A stretch of DNA of 60,595 bases from Candidatus Similichlamydia laticola. GTDB lineage: Bacteria > Chlamydiota > Chlamydiia > Chlamydiales > Parilichlamydiaceae. The notes under the pieces are model-generated. The model did not search any database and was not told the DNA's origin. It saw only the letters and a program-made list of their open reading frames with translations. This document shows positions 26,306 to 35,838 of the stretch, in pieces; positions within the stretch are counted from its first letter, which is position 1; each line of letters opens with the position of its first letter. The translations under genes and the position numbers were made by a program. The stretch spans positions 1-60,595 of the forward strand of contig NZ_QQBG01000010.1 in the NCBI RefSeq assembly GCF_003339615.1, in the 5' to 3' direction.

Positions 26306-27069
26306 GAGAAAAAGTCCCTCATGGCGTTAATCATTAAGGTCATAAGAAAGTTGAAGAACAAAACAGCCAAATAACTAATAACTACAGATTGTGTTGTGAC
26401 TCGACCAACTCCCTCGGCACCTTGGTTGGCTCTTAGTCCTTGATAGCAGCAGATTCCAAAAATGAGCGATCCAAAAACAGCGCCTTTAAAAAGACCACCG
26501 AAGAGGTCGAAGAGAGTGACCGTTTTAGGGATCTCTTCCAGGAAGCCCATTGAAGATACCCCAAAGAAGTGAACTGTAGCAATATATCCTCCGATGAGAC
26601 CGAAAAAATCGCAAAAAGAGGTGAGAACAGGGGTGACAAGTAAACCCGCGACAACTCTGGGCAAAACAAGGTACCAGATGGGATCAATCCCCATAGATCG
26701 AATAGCGCTGATTTGTTCTGAAATAGTCATACTGCCGAGTTCAGCTGCTACAGCTGCACCTGAGCGACCCGTAATCATAAAAGCTGTCAGAGCTGGGCCC
26801 ATTTCTATAACGATTGTTTTAGCTACAATGGCACCAACCGTACTTGTCATCCCTAAAGGTTCTAAAGTGAAGAAACCGTGACTTCCTAAGACCATTCCCG
26901 TAGATATCCCAGCGAAAAGGACTACCGGTAAAGACGCAACTCCGATTCTGAAAAACTGTTCCCAGAGAGCTCGGCTAGGTGGAGGATGGCGAAGACAGAG
27001 GACTACCGTTTGCCCAACAAATCGACAAAAGTGCCCAATATAGGTGAGGAACTCGACAAAGTGACGCAA
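26302..27069 (-). CDS. MlaE-like permease
   Basis: Membrane component of the lipid ABC transporter. The 255 residues have about five hydrophobic segments and the MlaE family run ALTAFMITGRSGAAVAAELG followed by SEQISAIRSMGIDPIWYLVLPR, a conserved cytoplasmic helix that meets the ATPase. TTG 27069 is used, with GGAGG seven bases upstream. It sits 21 bp after tamB and overlaps mlaF by 4 bp. Confidence 0.93.
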   Translation of the reverse strand: MRHFVEFLTYIGHFCRFVGQTVVLCLRHPPPSRALWEQFFRIGVASLPVVLFAGISTGMVLGSHGFFTLEPLGMTSTVGAIVAKTIVIEMGPALTAFMITGRSGAAVAAELGSMTISEQISAIRSMGIDPIWYLVLPRVVAGLLVTPVLTSFCDFFGLIGGYIATVHFFGVSSMGFLEEIPKTVTLFDLFGGLFKGAVFGSLIFGICCYQGLRANQGAEGVGRVTTQSVVISYLAVLFFNFLMTLMINAMRDFFS

Positions 27070-27090
27070 CGATTTGCCTCCAAATTAAAA

Positions 27091-30000
27091 TTAGTAATTG
27101 ACTCGCCACAGAAAGTGCAAGCAACCTTCCCAAGGAACTCCAGCTTCAGCTCGAATAGAAAAACTTGGTGAGATTTGTGTATAGATACCAGCTGTAGCTT
27201 CTGAACTGTTTAGTCTCTTTCGCAAAGTTACAAGCATGTTTTTAGCAAGATGTTTGCCGACCTGCAAAAAATAATGACCCTCCCTTTCATTCGGGCTGGT
27301 TGTGATGCCGATGTGATCAACTTGAAAAGATTTTTTTATACTTCTAACTAAATCGTGCACAGAATCATTTCGTTTCCTGGTCTGGCTAAAAAGCTCAAGA
27401 AGATCAATGCCTCCCGTTTCCATGTTGCCAAACAGGATAAGAGAAATTATTTTCCTGGAGGACAGTCCAGAAGGCTTAGAAGTGAGGAAAAATTGAGGGT
27501 CCTTCAAAAGGCCCTGGTAGGTTGCCACAATTAAATATCGATGGATAGGGAGTTCTGCTGATAAACGGATATAGGCAGAGTCAAGGGGGCCCTCGAAGGC
27601 CATGGTTCCCTGTTTCAGGTCGAAGTAGTGTTCTCCTATTCGAATAGTACCGTAAATGGATTGACATGTTCCTCGCAATTGGGGAGAACAAATCGAGCCT
27701 TCGGCCTGAAGGAGCCCTTTCCACCTAGAACGAATACCATCGCCCTCGACAGAAAGGTCTCCTTCACTTCTTAAGGCAATATTTAAATGAATGTCTAACC
27801 AATGGTTAGTAGAATAAGTCTCTTCTGGAGGGCAAAGGAGGGGATTGAGAGCTTGAGAATGCTCAGGAAGGTGAAAGCTGCTTTTTGTTAGTGTGAGATC
27901 TCCAGAAAGAATTTGTTCCGTGCTGGAAAGAGAGAGAACGAGATGGCCTGTACCTTGTAAAGTAAAAAGATCTGTACGAAATAAACAAGCGTTTGTTGCC
28001 TCTGCTGTTGCTTTGAGATAGAGTCCTTCTTTATTCCAGGAAAAAACCCCTTTAGAACAGATTTTTCCATCCCAAAAAGTGTTTCCTTCTAACAATCTCC
28101 ATGAGATCTGCTTCCCTTCGCAATGGAAAGTGCCTGCTAGACAAGCTAAGTAAATACCCTTTTCCGGGTAGAGAAACGCGCCGTCTTCCAAGTCCATCTT
28201 GCCCGTGATTTTTGTATCATGGAGTGGCCCATGTGCTTCACATCGAAGAAAGCAGTTGCCTTGAACCCTCCAAGGCTGATCTTTCAGAAAAAGGCCTTGG
28301 ACAAGGGAAAGAGGTAATGGTAGAGAAGCTTTGCACGAAAAGGGGCAAGTTTTTTCTAGAAAGAAGTATGGGAAAATAGGGCGTAACCGAATCGGGAGGG
28401 TCCCTTTAAGAAAGAAAGGACGGTAGTATTGCTGATTCAGGACGATTGTCGTATCAATATAGTTTCCTAAGAGAGAGAGGATAATATCTGTTTCGCAGGG
28501 CGCCCCCTTAAAGATGAGAGGGTCCACTTTTTTCTCTTTTAGGTGCAGGTACAGTTCTTGTTTGTCTTTTCTGATGAGCAATGAAGCTTTACCCTCAAGA
28601 AAGCTCTCTTTTGTCTTCTCAAGAAGGGGCAAGAGTAACCTTTCAGGGAAATGCTTTAACGTGATTTGCGTAGATAATTCTACCTCATCTTTCTGCAACT
28701 TAAGGATAAGTTGTCCATCATTAAGTCTGAAGACAGCCTCTTCGATCTGAAGGTATCCTGGAGATACAGAGAGACAGAAAGGTTTGTCTAGAGCAAGAGA
28801 GATATCATCTAAGAATCCTTCTAATGATGAAAAAGAAGCTTTTAAAAGATATGGATGAATCGAGTTTAAGAAACAAGTTCCATTGATGTGGAAAGGGAAA
28901 TGGTTCAGTCGACCGATAGAAGACAGGTCTAGTACTATCTTTCCTGTTTGATTAGAAAGGCTCACCCAAAACTGTTTGAAGGAATACCTCTCCGTTACCA
29001 TATCTTTGCTGTGCAAAGTCGCCCGAAAAAGAGGAAGGCTTTCTCCATTTTGAACCTCTTGAAAAGGGTCTTTTTGTCCTAAAAAAGTAAAGGCCACACG
29101 TGGGAAAGAATGTAAATTGGAATAAAGTTGTGTAGAAGAGCGTATTTCGCTCCAGTCCAATTTCCTATTCCAGATGCCTTCCAGAGAGGTTTGACTATCA
29201 ATCCAAAGGAAAAAATGAGTTTGAGTAGAAAGGGGAATTTCTCCTAGGAGATGAAGTTCTAGTCTATAAGTACGACTCTCTTTGTGGAAGAGGTAGCTCC
29301 ATTGAACATGAAGCTGATGACTCTTCTCTGCTGTGTCGAATACATGGGTATAAGACCAAGATTTCGAGTTTGTTTTTAGAGCGGTCGGATAAAAAGAGAG
29401 AGATCTTTCTTCGGCTTGGGCTTGTTGTTGACTACTGTCAGAGAATACGATACGAGGACTCAATAAGTTCCCTGAAATAAAAATCTTCCCACCATCCTCT
29501 CCCATCAAATGAAAGAAGGGTGAGTTGCTTCCTATTTTGACCTGAAGTGCACTGTTTTTCTGCCATTGCTCATTTTGAATGCAAAGGGCTCCATCAAATT
29601 GAACATCCATCTCTGTAATGAAAAGCTTTAAGGGAATGGTATGTAGATGATCTTTGTTTTGTAGATGTGTCCAATGGCAAGTAGCAAATTCCCTATTTTG
29701 CAGATGAACCTGTAAAGTATGTTCTGTTCCTTTTCGTTTGATCTCATAGGAACATTGAACAGAAGGCATTTGTTCAATTTGCATGCCACCCAGACGAATA
29801 TTTTTAAATGTCCCTGAATAAGAACAGAGAGAGTCTCCAGAGGAGAGAACTGAGGAAAGAATAACTTGAGCTTGAATGTCCCCTGGAAGTCTTGGAGAGA
29901 CATATGTGCACTCTGCTTGAATCTCAAGTAAGGGATAGGAGGAGGACGATTCAATAGTGCCTTTTATAGCTTGTAGAGAGAAGAATCGGTGATCTTCTTC

Positions 30001-30432
30001 TTCTCTCTGAATGTAGAAATCTCCTTGGTTGATATAAATTTTTGAAACTGGCCATCTTCTTGGAAAGGATCTTGTTTGCGAGAGGGCTAGGAAATGATTT
30101 TTTTTTGTTCCTGAGCGGTGGATAAGGGTCCAGTGAGGTTTCTCCAAGGTCAAGCTACTTGGAGAAAGGCCAAGGTGTCCTTCGTAGATCGCGCGCTCAG
30201 CTGATAGCTCTAGGGAATGTTTTAGGTAGATACAGTGTAGTGTAAAAGTAAAAGGCAGTTTCCACTGAACAGACTCATAAACCAATGCAGGGAAATAGAT
30301 ACGGGAGAGTCTTTGCACTATATTTTGTACAGGACGGGTCTCAAAGGCTAAATAGAAGCATGTTCCAAGGGCAGCTGTGGATATGCACAGGGAGAAGAAA
30401 AAAAGGCGTATAGCTTGGAAAAAGCGTTTCAT
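27091..30432 (-). CDS. TamB-like AsmA-family protein
   Basis: Large inner-membrane-anchored protein with a periplasmic beta-taco body that bridges the envelope; TamB family members assist outer-membrane protein insertion and lipid transport. The 1113 residues start with one membrane anchor (RLFFFSLCISTAALGTCFYL, about 9-28), continue with a long beta-rich region and end in the TamB/DUF490 domain: IYGTIRIGEHYFDLKQGTM, SRKIISLILFGNME and, at the C-terminus, beta strands (NMLVTLRKRLNSS...) ending VNY. It is 18 bp downstream of tamA and 21 bp upstream of mlaE, which links protein insertion and lipid transport in one transcript. Confidence 0.88.
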   Translation of the reverse strand: MKRFFQAIRLFFFSLCISTAALGTCFYLAFETRPVQNIVQRLSRIYFPALVYESVQWKLPFTFTLHCIYLKHSLELSAERAIYEGHLGLSPSSLTLEKPHWTLIHRSGTKKNHFLALSQTRSFPRRWPVSKIYINQGDFYIQREEEDHRFFSLQAIKGTIESSSSYPLLEIQAECTYVSPRLPGDIQAQVILSSVLSSGDSLCSYSGTFKNIRLGGMQIEQMPSVQCSYEIKRKGTEHTLQVHLQNREFATCHWTHLQNKDHLHTIPLKLFITEMDVQFDGALCIQNEQWQKNSALQVKIGSNSPFFHLMGEDGGKIFISGNLLSPRIVFSDSSQQQAQAEERSLSFYPTALKTNSKSWSYTHVFDTAEKSHQLHVQWSYLFHKESRTYRLELHLLGEIPLSTQTHFFLWIDSQTSLEGIWNRKLDWSEIRSSTQLYSNLHSFPRVAFTFLGQKDPFQEVQNGESLPLFRATLHSKDMVTERYSFKQFWVSLSNQTGKIVLDLSSIGRLNHFPFHINGTCFLNSIHPYLLKASFSSLEGFLDDISLALDKPFCLSVSPGYLQIEEAVFRLNDGQLILKLQKDEVELSTQITLKHFPERLLLPLLEKTKESFLEGKASLLIRKDKQELYLHLKEKKVDPLIFKGAPCETDIILSLLGNYIDTTIVLNQQYYRPFFLKGTLPIRLRPIFPYFFLEKTCPFSCKASLPLPLSLVQGLFLKDQPWRVQGNCFLRCEAHGPLHDTKITGKMDLEDGAFLYPEKGIYLACLAGTFHCEGKQISWRLLEGNTFWDGKICSKGVFSWNKEGLYLKATAEATNACLFRTDLFTLQGTGHLVLSLSSTEQILSGDLTLTKSSFHLPEHSQALNPLLCPPEETYSTNHWLDIHLNIALRSEGDLSVEGDGIRSRWKGLLQAEGSICSPQLRGTCQSIYGTIRIGEHYFDLKQGTMAFEGPLDSAYIRLSAELPIHRYLIVATYQGLLKDPQFFLTSKPSGLSSRKIISLILFGNMETGGIDLLELFSQTRKRNDSVHDLVRSIKKSFQVDHIGITTSPNEREGHYFLQVGKHLAKNMLVTLRKRLNSSEATAGIYTQISPSFSIRAEAGVPWEGCLHFLWRVNY

Positions 30433-30450
30433 GGTGGAATCAGGTAAAGA

Positions 30451-32213
30451 TTAAAAATTTTCTCCAAAAAGAATGTATAATTCCATCGGATTGTCTAAGT
30501 GGGCTCTCCTGTTTAAAGGGAAGCCAACATCTGCGCGGATAAATCCAAGTGGGGTTCTCTTTCTGAGCCCTACCCCCACAGAATAAAGAAAGGAGTTGTT
30601 CCGATTAGGACATGACTGAGGGTATGTTTGCCCCATATCTAAGAATGACACGAAATCAAGATCTTTTGACAGGGGGATCCTGGGCTCTATCGAGAAGGCT
30701 AATAGGCTCATTCCACCAATTGGCATCCCTTCTGTGCTAAGAGGGCTGACGCTGCGATAAGCATATCCCCTTAAAATGTGGGAAGATCCACCAAAACAAC
30801 GGAGGGCTAGGGGGACCTGGTCCCTCTCCGTACCCATTATAGAATGGGCTTGGGTATGAAACGCCACATATCCATCTTTAAGAAGAGGTAGGCGAAGAGC
30901 TAGTCCACCTTGGAGTTTAAGGAAATAGACCTGTTTGGCGGCAAAAGAGAGGATAGGTTCACCTGTCCACCAAAATCGGATGGTGGAGAGGCTTTGCCCT
31001 GTTCGGTCGAAATAAGGATGTGAGCCTTCAAAGGGAACACTAAAAAGAAACGACTCCCCAACGAGAGTATCGTAAAACTTTTCTATTTTGATGCCAATTT
31101 TTTGTAAGGACCTGGGGCCCAGGAGAAGATCCAAGGAGAGGGCACCAGAGTGCTCTAGCGCGTCGTAACACAACCTTCTTTTAGCTGAAATAGCTGCAGC
31201 GAGAGAGAGGTCTTGTGCTTTTCGAAAAGGGTTCAAGTAACTGATGTGCAATTCTTGTTCAGACTGATTGAGCATAGTATAAAAATGGACTTGCTCGTGT
31301 GCTCCCCATAAATTTTCGTGTGACCAGTCTAGGACAGCTCCAAGGCCATTGTGTGTACTAATAGAAAAACCGAGTCCTGCTGATCTAGGAGATGCTTCCG
31401 GCACTCGAAATATAATAGGGAGAGAATGTGTTAAATGATCAGGTGGTCCAAATTCTGAACGAACTTCTTCAAAGAGCCCAGTTTTTTCAAGGTTTTTAAG
31501 TGTTTCGGCTACACGTTTCGCGGAGTACACTTCATTTCTCTTGAACGTCAAATGTTCTCTTAAAAACTTATTTGAACAACGATTCTGCTGTAAAAAAGAA
31601 GTTTCTCCGAAAAAAAACTTTGTGCCTGGTACAACATTGACAATAAGATCGACTTGATTCTTGTTAGGAATAAGATCAAACTTTTTCAGCGAGAGGTCTG
31701 CAAATGGAAAGCCGCTATTCAAGTAACTATCTTTAATTTGATCAAGGCAAAGATGAATTAAGTTCGTTCGTGCTGGGAAAGGAAAAGAAAAATTCGGAGG
31801 AATCGTGCTTAATTCTTGAGAGTCGTTTTCTAAAATGGAAAAAGAGTGCACAGAATAAAGAGGGCCTTGGATGACTGTGATGTGCAAGGCATGTGTTTTA
31901 GGATCGTAGTTTATGTTTAAGCTCGAGGACAAGTACCCAAAGTAATACAAAGAATCGAGCCATTGTTTTTTTTTTGAGCTAGTTGAAGCTCAAGCTCTCC
32001 AAGGCGAAGAGCCATTTTTTGACACGTTTTTATGTCTTTCTTAACCTGATTTTCTAGATGAAGGGATAACTCAGGATCTTCGATGCCTTTCAAAAAAAGG
32101 GTAGGAGGCTTGCTTGTTTTAGCTAAGACAGGACAGAAAAACCAGAAAAGTCCCAGACTAGATAAGAAAACCGTTTTTTTTAAAAAACTTTTTTGGATCA
32201 TTATGCAGGGCAC
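30451..32213 (-). pseudogene. TamA-like Omp85 protein, split by a frameshift
   Basis: Outer-membrane Omp85/D15 barrel protein, expected partner of the adjacent TamB. Two overlapping frames together make one protein. Frame one (GTG 32213, with AGGA five bases upstream) encodes a signal peptide (VFLSSLGLFWFFCPVLAK) and the first part of a POTRA domain, ending LELQLAQKK. Frame two (30451-31950) resumes the POTRA domain with SLYYFGYLSS and continues to the barrel, with GGSSHILRGYAY (Omp85 RGY motif) and a C-terminal Phe. The break is at ten A residues on the coding strand (31966-31975); adding one A joins the frames as QKKKQWLDSLYYFGYL. It may be a real inactivation, a phase or transcription-slippage site, or a sequencing error in the homopolymer. 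Confidence 0.85.
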
Positions 32214-32578
32214 AGGATTCCTCTCAATCTAACGACAGAGGTCGAGTCACTCTTAGAGGAAGGGCTTGATCTTATTGTATCAAAAGGGAAAATAAGAAAG
32301 TCTGCAGAGTGATTCGGACATCTCACTACCGTATCTCCTTTATGGTCATCCTATCTGTTTTTTTCTTCTGAGTCATTCAAAATGTCTCTAAGCTGATCCT
32401 AAATCTATTATTAGAATGTGTTTGGATTCTTACGCTTATTCAGACATAAAAAATTGTCTTTTTTTGTTCAGCCACACACACAAATTCCTTCTAGGATCGA
32501 TTTTTCTAGAGCTTATTGGAAGAAAAGTGAACTATAACCTTGTTAGATGAAGGGTCCAAACTTTTTTTGTGAAAAAAG
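32214..32578. other. intergenic region between divergent tamA and oppA units
   Basis: The 365 bp contain no coding frame I can support. They must hold promoters for both directions. An imperfect inverted repeat is present, GAGTCACTCT (32244-32253) and AGAGTGATTC (32306-32315), 9 of 10 bases paired across 52 bp. On the minus strand a TACAAT (32279-32274) could be a -10 box for the tamA operon, but its -35 match is poor. The right half is AT-rich with T and A runs. No confident promoter for oppA was found. Confidence 0.5.
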
Positions 32579-34175
32579 ATGAATTTGCATTGTACTAAGA
32601 CGTTTTGCTCCTTTAGGAGAATGGCTTTTGTCTGTTTGGCTCTGTTTGGCTTAGTCAAACTAGGAAATCTTTTTTTAGGGAACTGGAAAAGAGGACAGCC
32701 TAGGACTATGGTTGCGAATATGGGGTCTCCACCTGTTGAAACGCACCCTCATTTTGTACGAGAGCGGCACGGAGTTATTATTGCCTCTCATCTTTACGAA
32801 GGTTTGTTTCGTCTTGGGAAGAGTGACCAGGTTTTACCTGGACTTGCAGAAGACTTTGAGGTTTCAGAAGACCGTCTCCACTATCGCTTTCACCTAAGAA
32901 CATCGTACTGGTCAAATGGTGAACCACTCACTGCTCATGATTTTGTCAAAAGTTGGAAAGCCGTTATTGAGGCAGAGCATTATCCATCTTCTCAAGCGTT
33001 TTATTTTAATTTGATTAAAGGGGTGGAAGCTTTTCGGTCGGAAAAAGCAAGTTGGTCCGATGTTGGTCTCCGTGCTGAAGGGGATCATATCTTATGTGTT
33101 TCTCTTAAGCATCCGGTTTCTTATTTTTTGCAGTTATTATGTATTCCTATTTTCTATCCTGTTTATTGCCTGGAAGAGAAACAAGAAGATGTGACGAATG
33201 GACCATTTCTCGTAGCGAGTCAGAAGTGGAATGACCATATTTCTTTAAAAAAGAATCCTTTCTTTTGGGACCATGGTCATGTCCAAATGGAAATCATTCG
33301 ATTTATATTCGTTGACAACGCCGATTCTCAAGTTGGAATGCTAGAAAGAGGGGATGTCCATTTCATTGGTGGAGGCCTTTTTTCTCTGTCCAAGGAGTCT
33401 GAAGAGAACATGCATCAGACAGGTCTTCTTTCTGAACGTTACCCTTTGGCCTCTTGTTATGCTTTAGTTTTCAACACGAAACGAGGTCCTTTTCGTTCTC
33501 AGAAAATTCGAAAAGCCTTTTCTATAGGAATCAATCGGGAGCAATTAGCAAAAGGAGTCTTCAAAAGAGCACTTGCTGCTTACAGTTATATTCCTTCTGT
33601 GTTCCCTGGTTTCGAATCAAGAATGCTTATCGAAGAGTCAAAAACAGAAGCCCAAAGGCTTTTGCGTGAAGGCTTGAAAGAATTAGATCTTTCCTTTTCT
33701 GATTTGGGTCAAGTCACACTCTCCTGTTGGCCCGTTACTTCATACGTTTCAGAGGCTTTTCAACAACAGTGGTTAGAACACTTGGGTATTCATATTAAGA
33801 TAGAGGTACTAGAGGCATCTACTCTTTATAGGAGATTGACGGAAGGTGACTTTGACGTCTCCTCCTATAGCAGAGATACGGATTATTTCGATCCTTATGC
33901 TTTATTCTATCCGTTTCATTCTTCCGACCAGGACGTGAACTTTTCTGGATGGAGTCCTCCAGAAGTAAGGGTGATGCTGCAAAAAAGTTTTTTTTTGGAT
34001 AAAAAAGAGAGAGAGGAACATCTTTTTTCTTTAGACAAAGATAGTCCTTTCTGAATGCCCTGTACTCCCTTATGCTTTTGGGCGTGAGGTCTACGGGAAG
34101 CACCCTTCTCTCAAAGGTGTCCTTGTAAGTGAGCTAGCCCTTGTTGATTTTTCAAGATCTTATTGGGAACGGTAG
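32579..34175 (+). pseudogene. OppA-like peptide-binding protein, copy 1, frameshifted near the 3' end
   Basis: Extracytoplasmic solute-binding protein (SBP family 5, oligopeptide). The uninterrupted frame runs 32579-34054 (491 residues) with an N-terminal hydrophobic segment, HLYEGLFRLG, WSNGEPLTAHDFVKSW and NGPFLV as in its neighbours, but stops after SLDKDSPF. In the next frame the missing C-terminus follows at once: IVLSECPVLPYAFGREVYG and LVDFSRSYWER, ending at TAG 34175, which aligns with the ends of the other three copies. One extra base in GACAAAGA (34034-34041, A-run 34037-34039) accounts for it. Either a recent frameshift that removes about 45 residues or a sequencing error. Confidence 0.85.
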
Positions 34176-34264
34176 CGTTTTAATGCAGGGGTTAACTCAA
34201 TTTATTGTTTTCTTGGAGGCTCTGCCCTATCCCTGGATACGAAGATTTCTTGGGATGAAAATTT

Positions 34265-35797
34265 ATGTCTTTCTTCAAAACGCGCCCTCTTCTTTTAATC
34301 CCCGTTATTTTTTTCTTTTGCTTTTGGACAGCTCACAATTGGAGTGGAACTTCTTCAAAGAAAAGAGACTGTCTCGTTGTTAACTTGGGCCTTTTGCCTA
34401 CAACATTGAATCCCCAGTTTGCTCAAGGATCAAGAGACCATTTTCTTGCTTCTCACCTTTATGAGGGTCTTTTTCGTGTGGGACGAGGAGGAAAAGTGGT
34501 GCCTGGTTTAGCTCAACACGTTTCCGTCTCGGAAGATGGTTTGCACTATAGAATAACCCTGCGCCCATCTCATTGGTCGGATGGAACCCCTTTGACAGCA
34601 CACGATTTTGTTAGGAGTTGGCAGGGAGTACTCCAGCCCAAAAAACGTTTCCCTGCCTTGGGGTTTCATTTCCGTTGGATTGCTGGAGGGTCCTCTCCTT
34701 CACTTGTTGCGGAGGATTCACAAACTCTTGTTTTTTCTTTAAAACAGCGTGTTCCTTATTTTCTTAAATTACTGGCCTTACCGGTGTTTTATCCTGTTCT
34801 TTTTGATCGGAATACTTTTGTGAGTAATGGTCCTTTTCGCTTAAAGCAATCCGATCATTTTCATGAAATGGTCCTAGAAAAGAACCCTTTTTTTTGGGAT
34901 CAAGCTTCTGTACGTCTCGATCAACTTAAGATAGTTTACATTGAGGAACAGGCTCAAATTTCCCTGTTTGAAAAGGGTGAGATTGACGTGATAGGATCTC
35001 AGTTTGTCCCTCTCTATGCAGAAGAAATTAAAGAAAAACTTTTGCCTTCTAAAAAGATTTTTAGCACGGATCATGTCTCTTCTATTTCTTTTATTCGTGT
35101 TAATACCCTGAAGGGAGGGCTTCGGTCTCGGAAAATTCGACAAGCGCTTTCCATGTGTTTAAATAGGCAAGCTCTGTCGGATCTTTCTTCCGGGCTCATG
35201 CCCCCTGCTTATCGTTATCTTCCGCCTACGGTCTTCCCTCAAGGTCATGTCGTCCGTTTAGAAGAGTCGGTCTTGAGGGCAAGACTGCTGCTAGAGGAAG
35301 GTTTGAGAGAAGAGGGACTTGTTCTTTCTGCTTTAGGCGACTTGCGTTTGTGCTGTCTCCATTTTTGCAAGAACCTAGCGGAGGCTATCCAGCAGCAGTT
35401 TTTGGAAAATTTAGGGCTTACAATCAAGGTCGATCTTTTAGATCTTCCAGACTTTTTCAAGAGGATCTCCGACGGAGACTTTGATCTTGCTCTCTCTCGT
35501 TTTATCAGTAGTTATGAAGATCCTTACGCTTTTTTTGATCTTTTTGTTTGTGATAGAGGTGGTAAGTCTACCTGGGACTCTTCCCTACTTCACGCCCTTT
35601 TCCAAAAAGGTTTATCTTTGAATGAAGAGAGTCGCATGCTCTATGTTGCCCGTATGGAGCAGCTGTTATTGGATGAGCTTCCTGTGATTCCCTTCTCTTT
35701 CGGTTATTGTGTCTACGTGGTTCAACCGGGACTCAAAGGGGTCTTGACAAACGGGCTTATGACGGTTGATCTCTCAAGGGCTTACTGGGAAGAGTAA
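34265..35797 (+). CDS. OppA-like peptide-binding protein, copy 2
   Basis: Solute-binding protein family 5, predicted to capture oligopeptides outside the inner membrane. The 510 residues begin with a signal/anchor (LLLIPVIFFFCFW) and contain the family segments HLYEGLFRVG, VSEDGLHYRITLRPSHWSDG, PLTAHDFVRSW, NGPFRL and the end VDLSRAYWEE. No canonical lipobox is visible. ATG 34265 has GGGA upstream. It is the second of four tandem paralogues; no OppB/C/D/F genes are nearby, so the permease must lie elsewhere. Confidence 0.9.
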   Translation: MSFFKTRPLLLIPVIFFFCFWTAHNWSGTSSKKRDCLVVNLGLLPTTLNPQFAQGSRDHFLASHLYEGLFRVGRGGKVVPGLAQHVSVSEDGLHYRITLRPSHWSDGTPLTAHDFVRSWQGVLQPKKRFPALGFHFRWIAGGSSPSLVAEDSQTLVFSLKQRVPYFLKLLALPVFYPVLFDRNTFVSNGPFRLKQSDHFHEMVLEKNPFFWDQASVRLDQLKIVYIEEQAQISLFEKGEIDVIGSQFVPLYAEEIKEKLLPSKKIFSTDHVSSISFIRVNTLKGGLRSRKIRQALSMCLNRQALSDLSSGLMPPAYRYLPPTVFPQGHVVRLEESVLRARLLLEEGLREEGLVLSALGDLRLCCLHFCKNLAEAIQQQFLENLGLTIKVDLLDLPDFFKRISDGDFDLALSRFISSYEDPYAFFDLFVCDRGGKSTWDSSLLHALFQKGLSLNEESRMLYVARMEQLLLDELPVIPFSFGYCVYVVQPGLKGVLTNGLMTVDLSRAYWEE

Positions 35798-35838
35798 GCA
35801 TTTGCATGGGAACCAATAAGCAAGGGAGTCTTGAGAGA

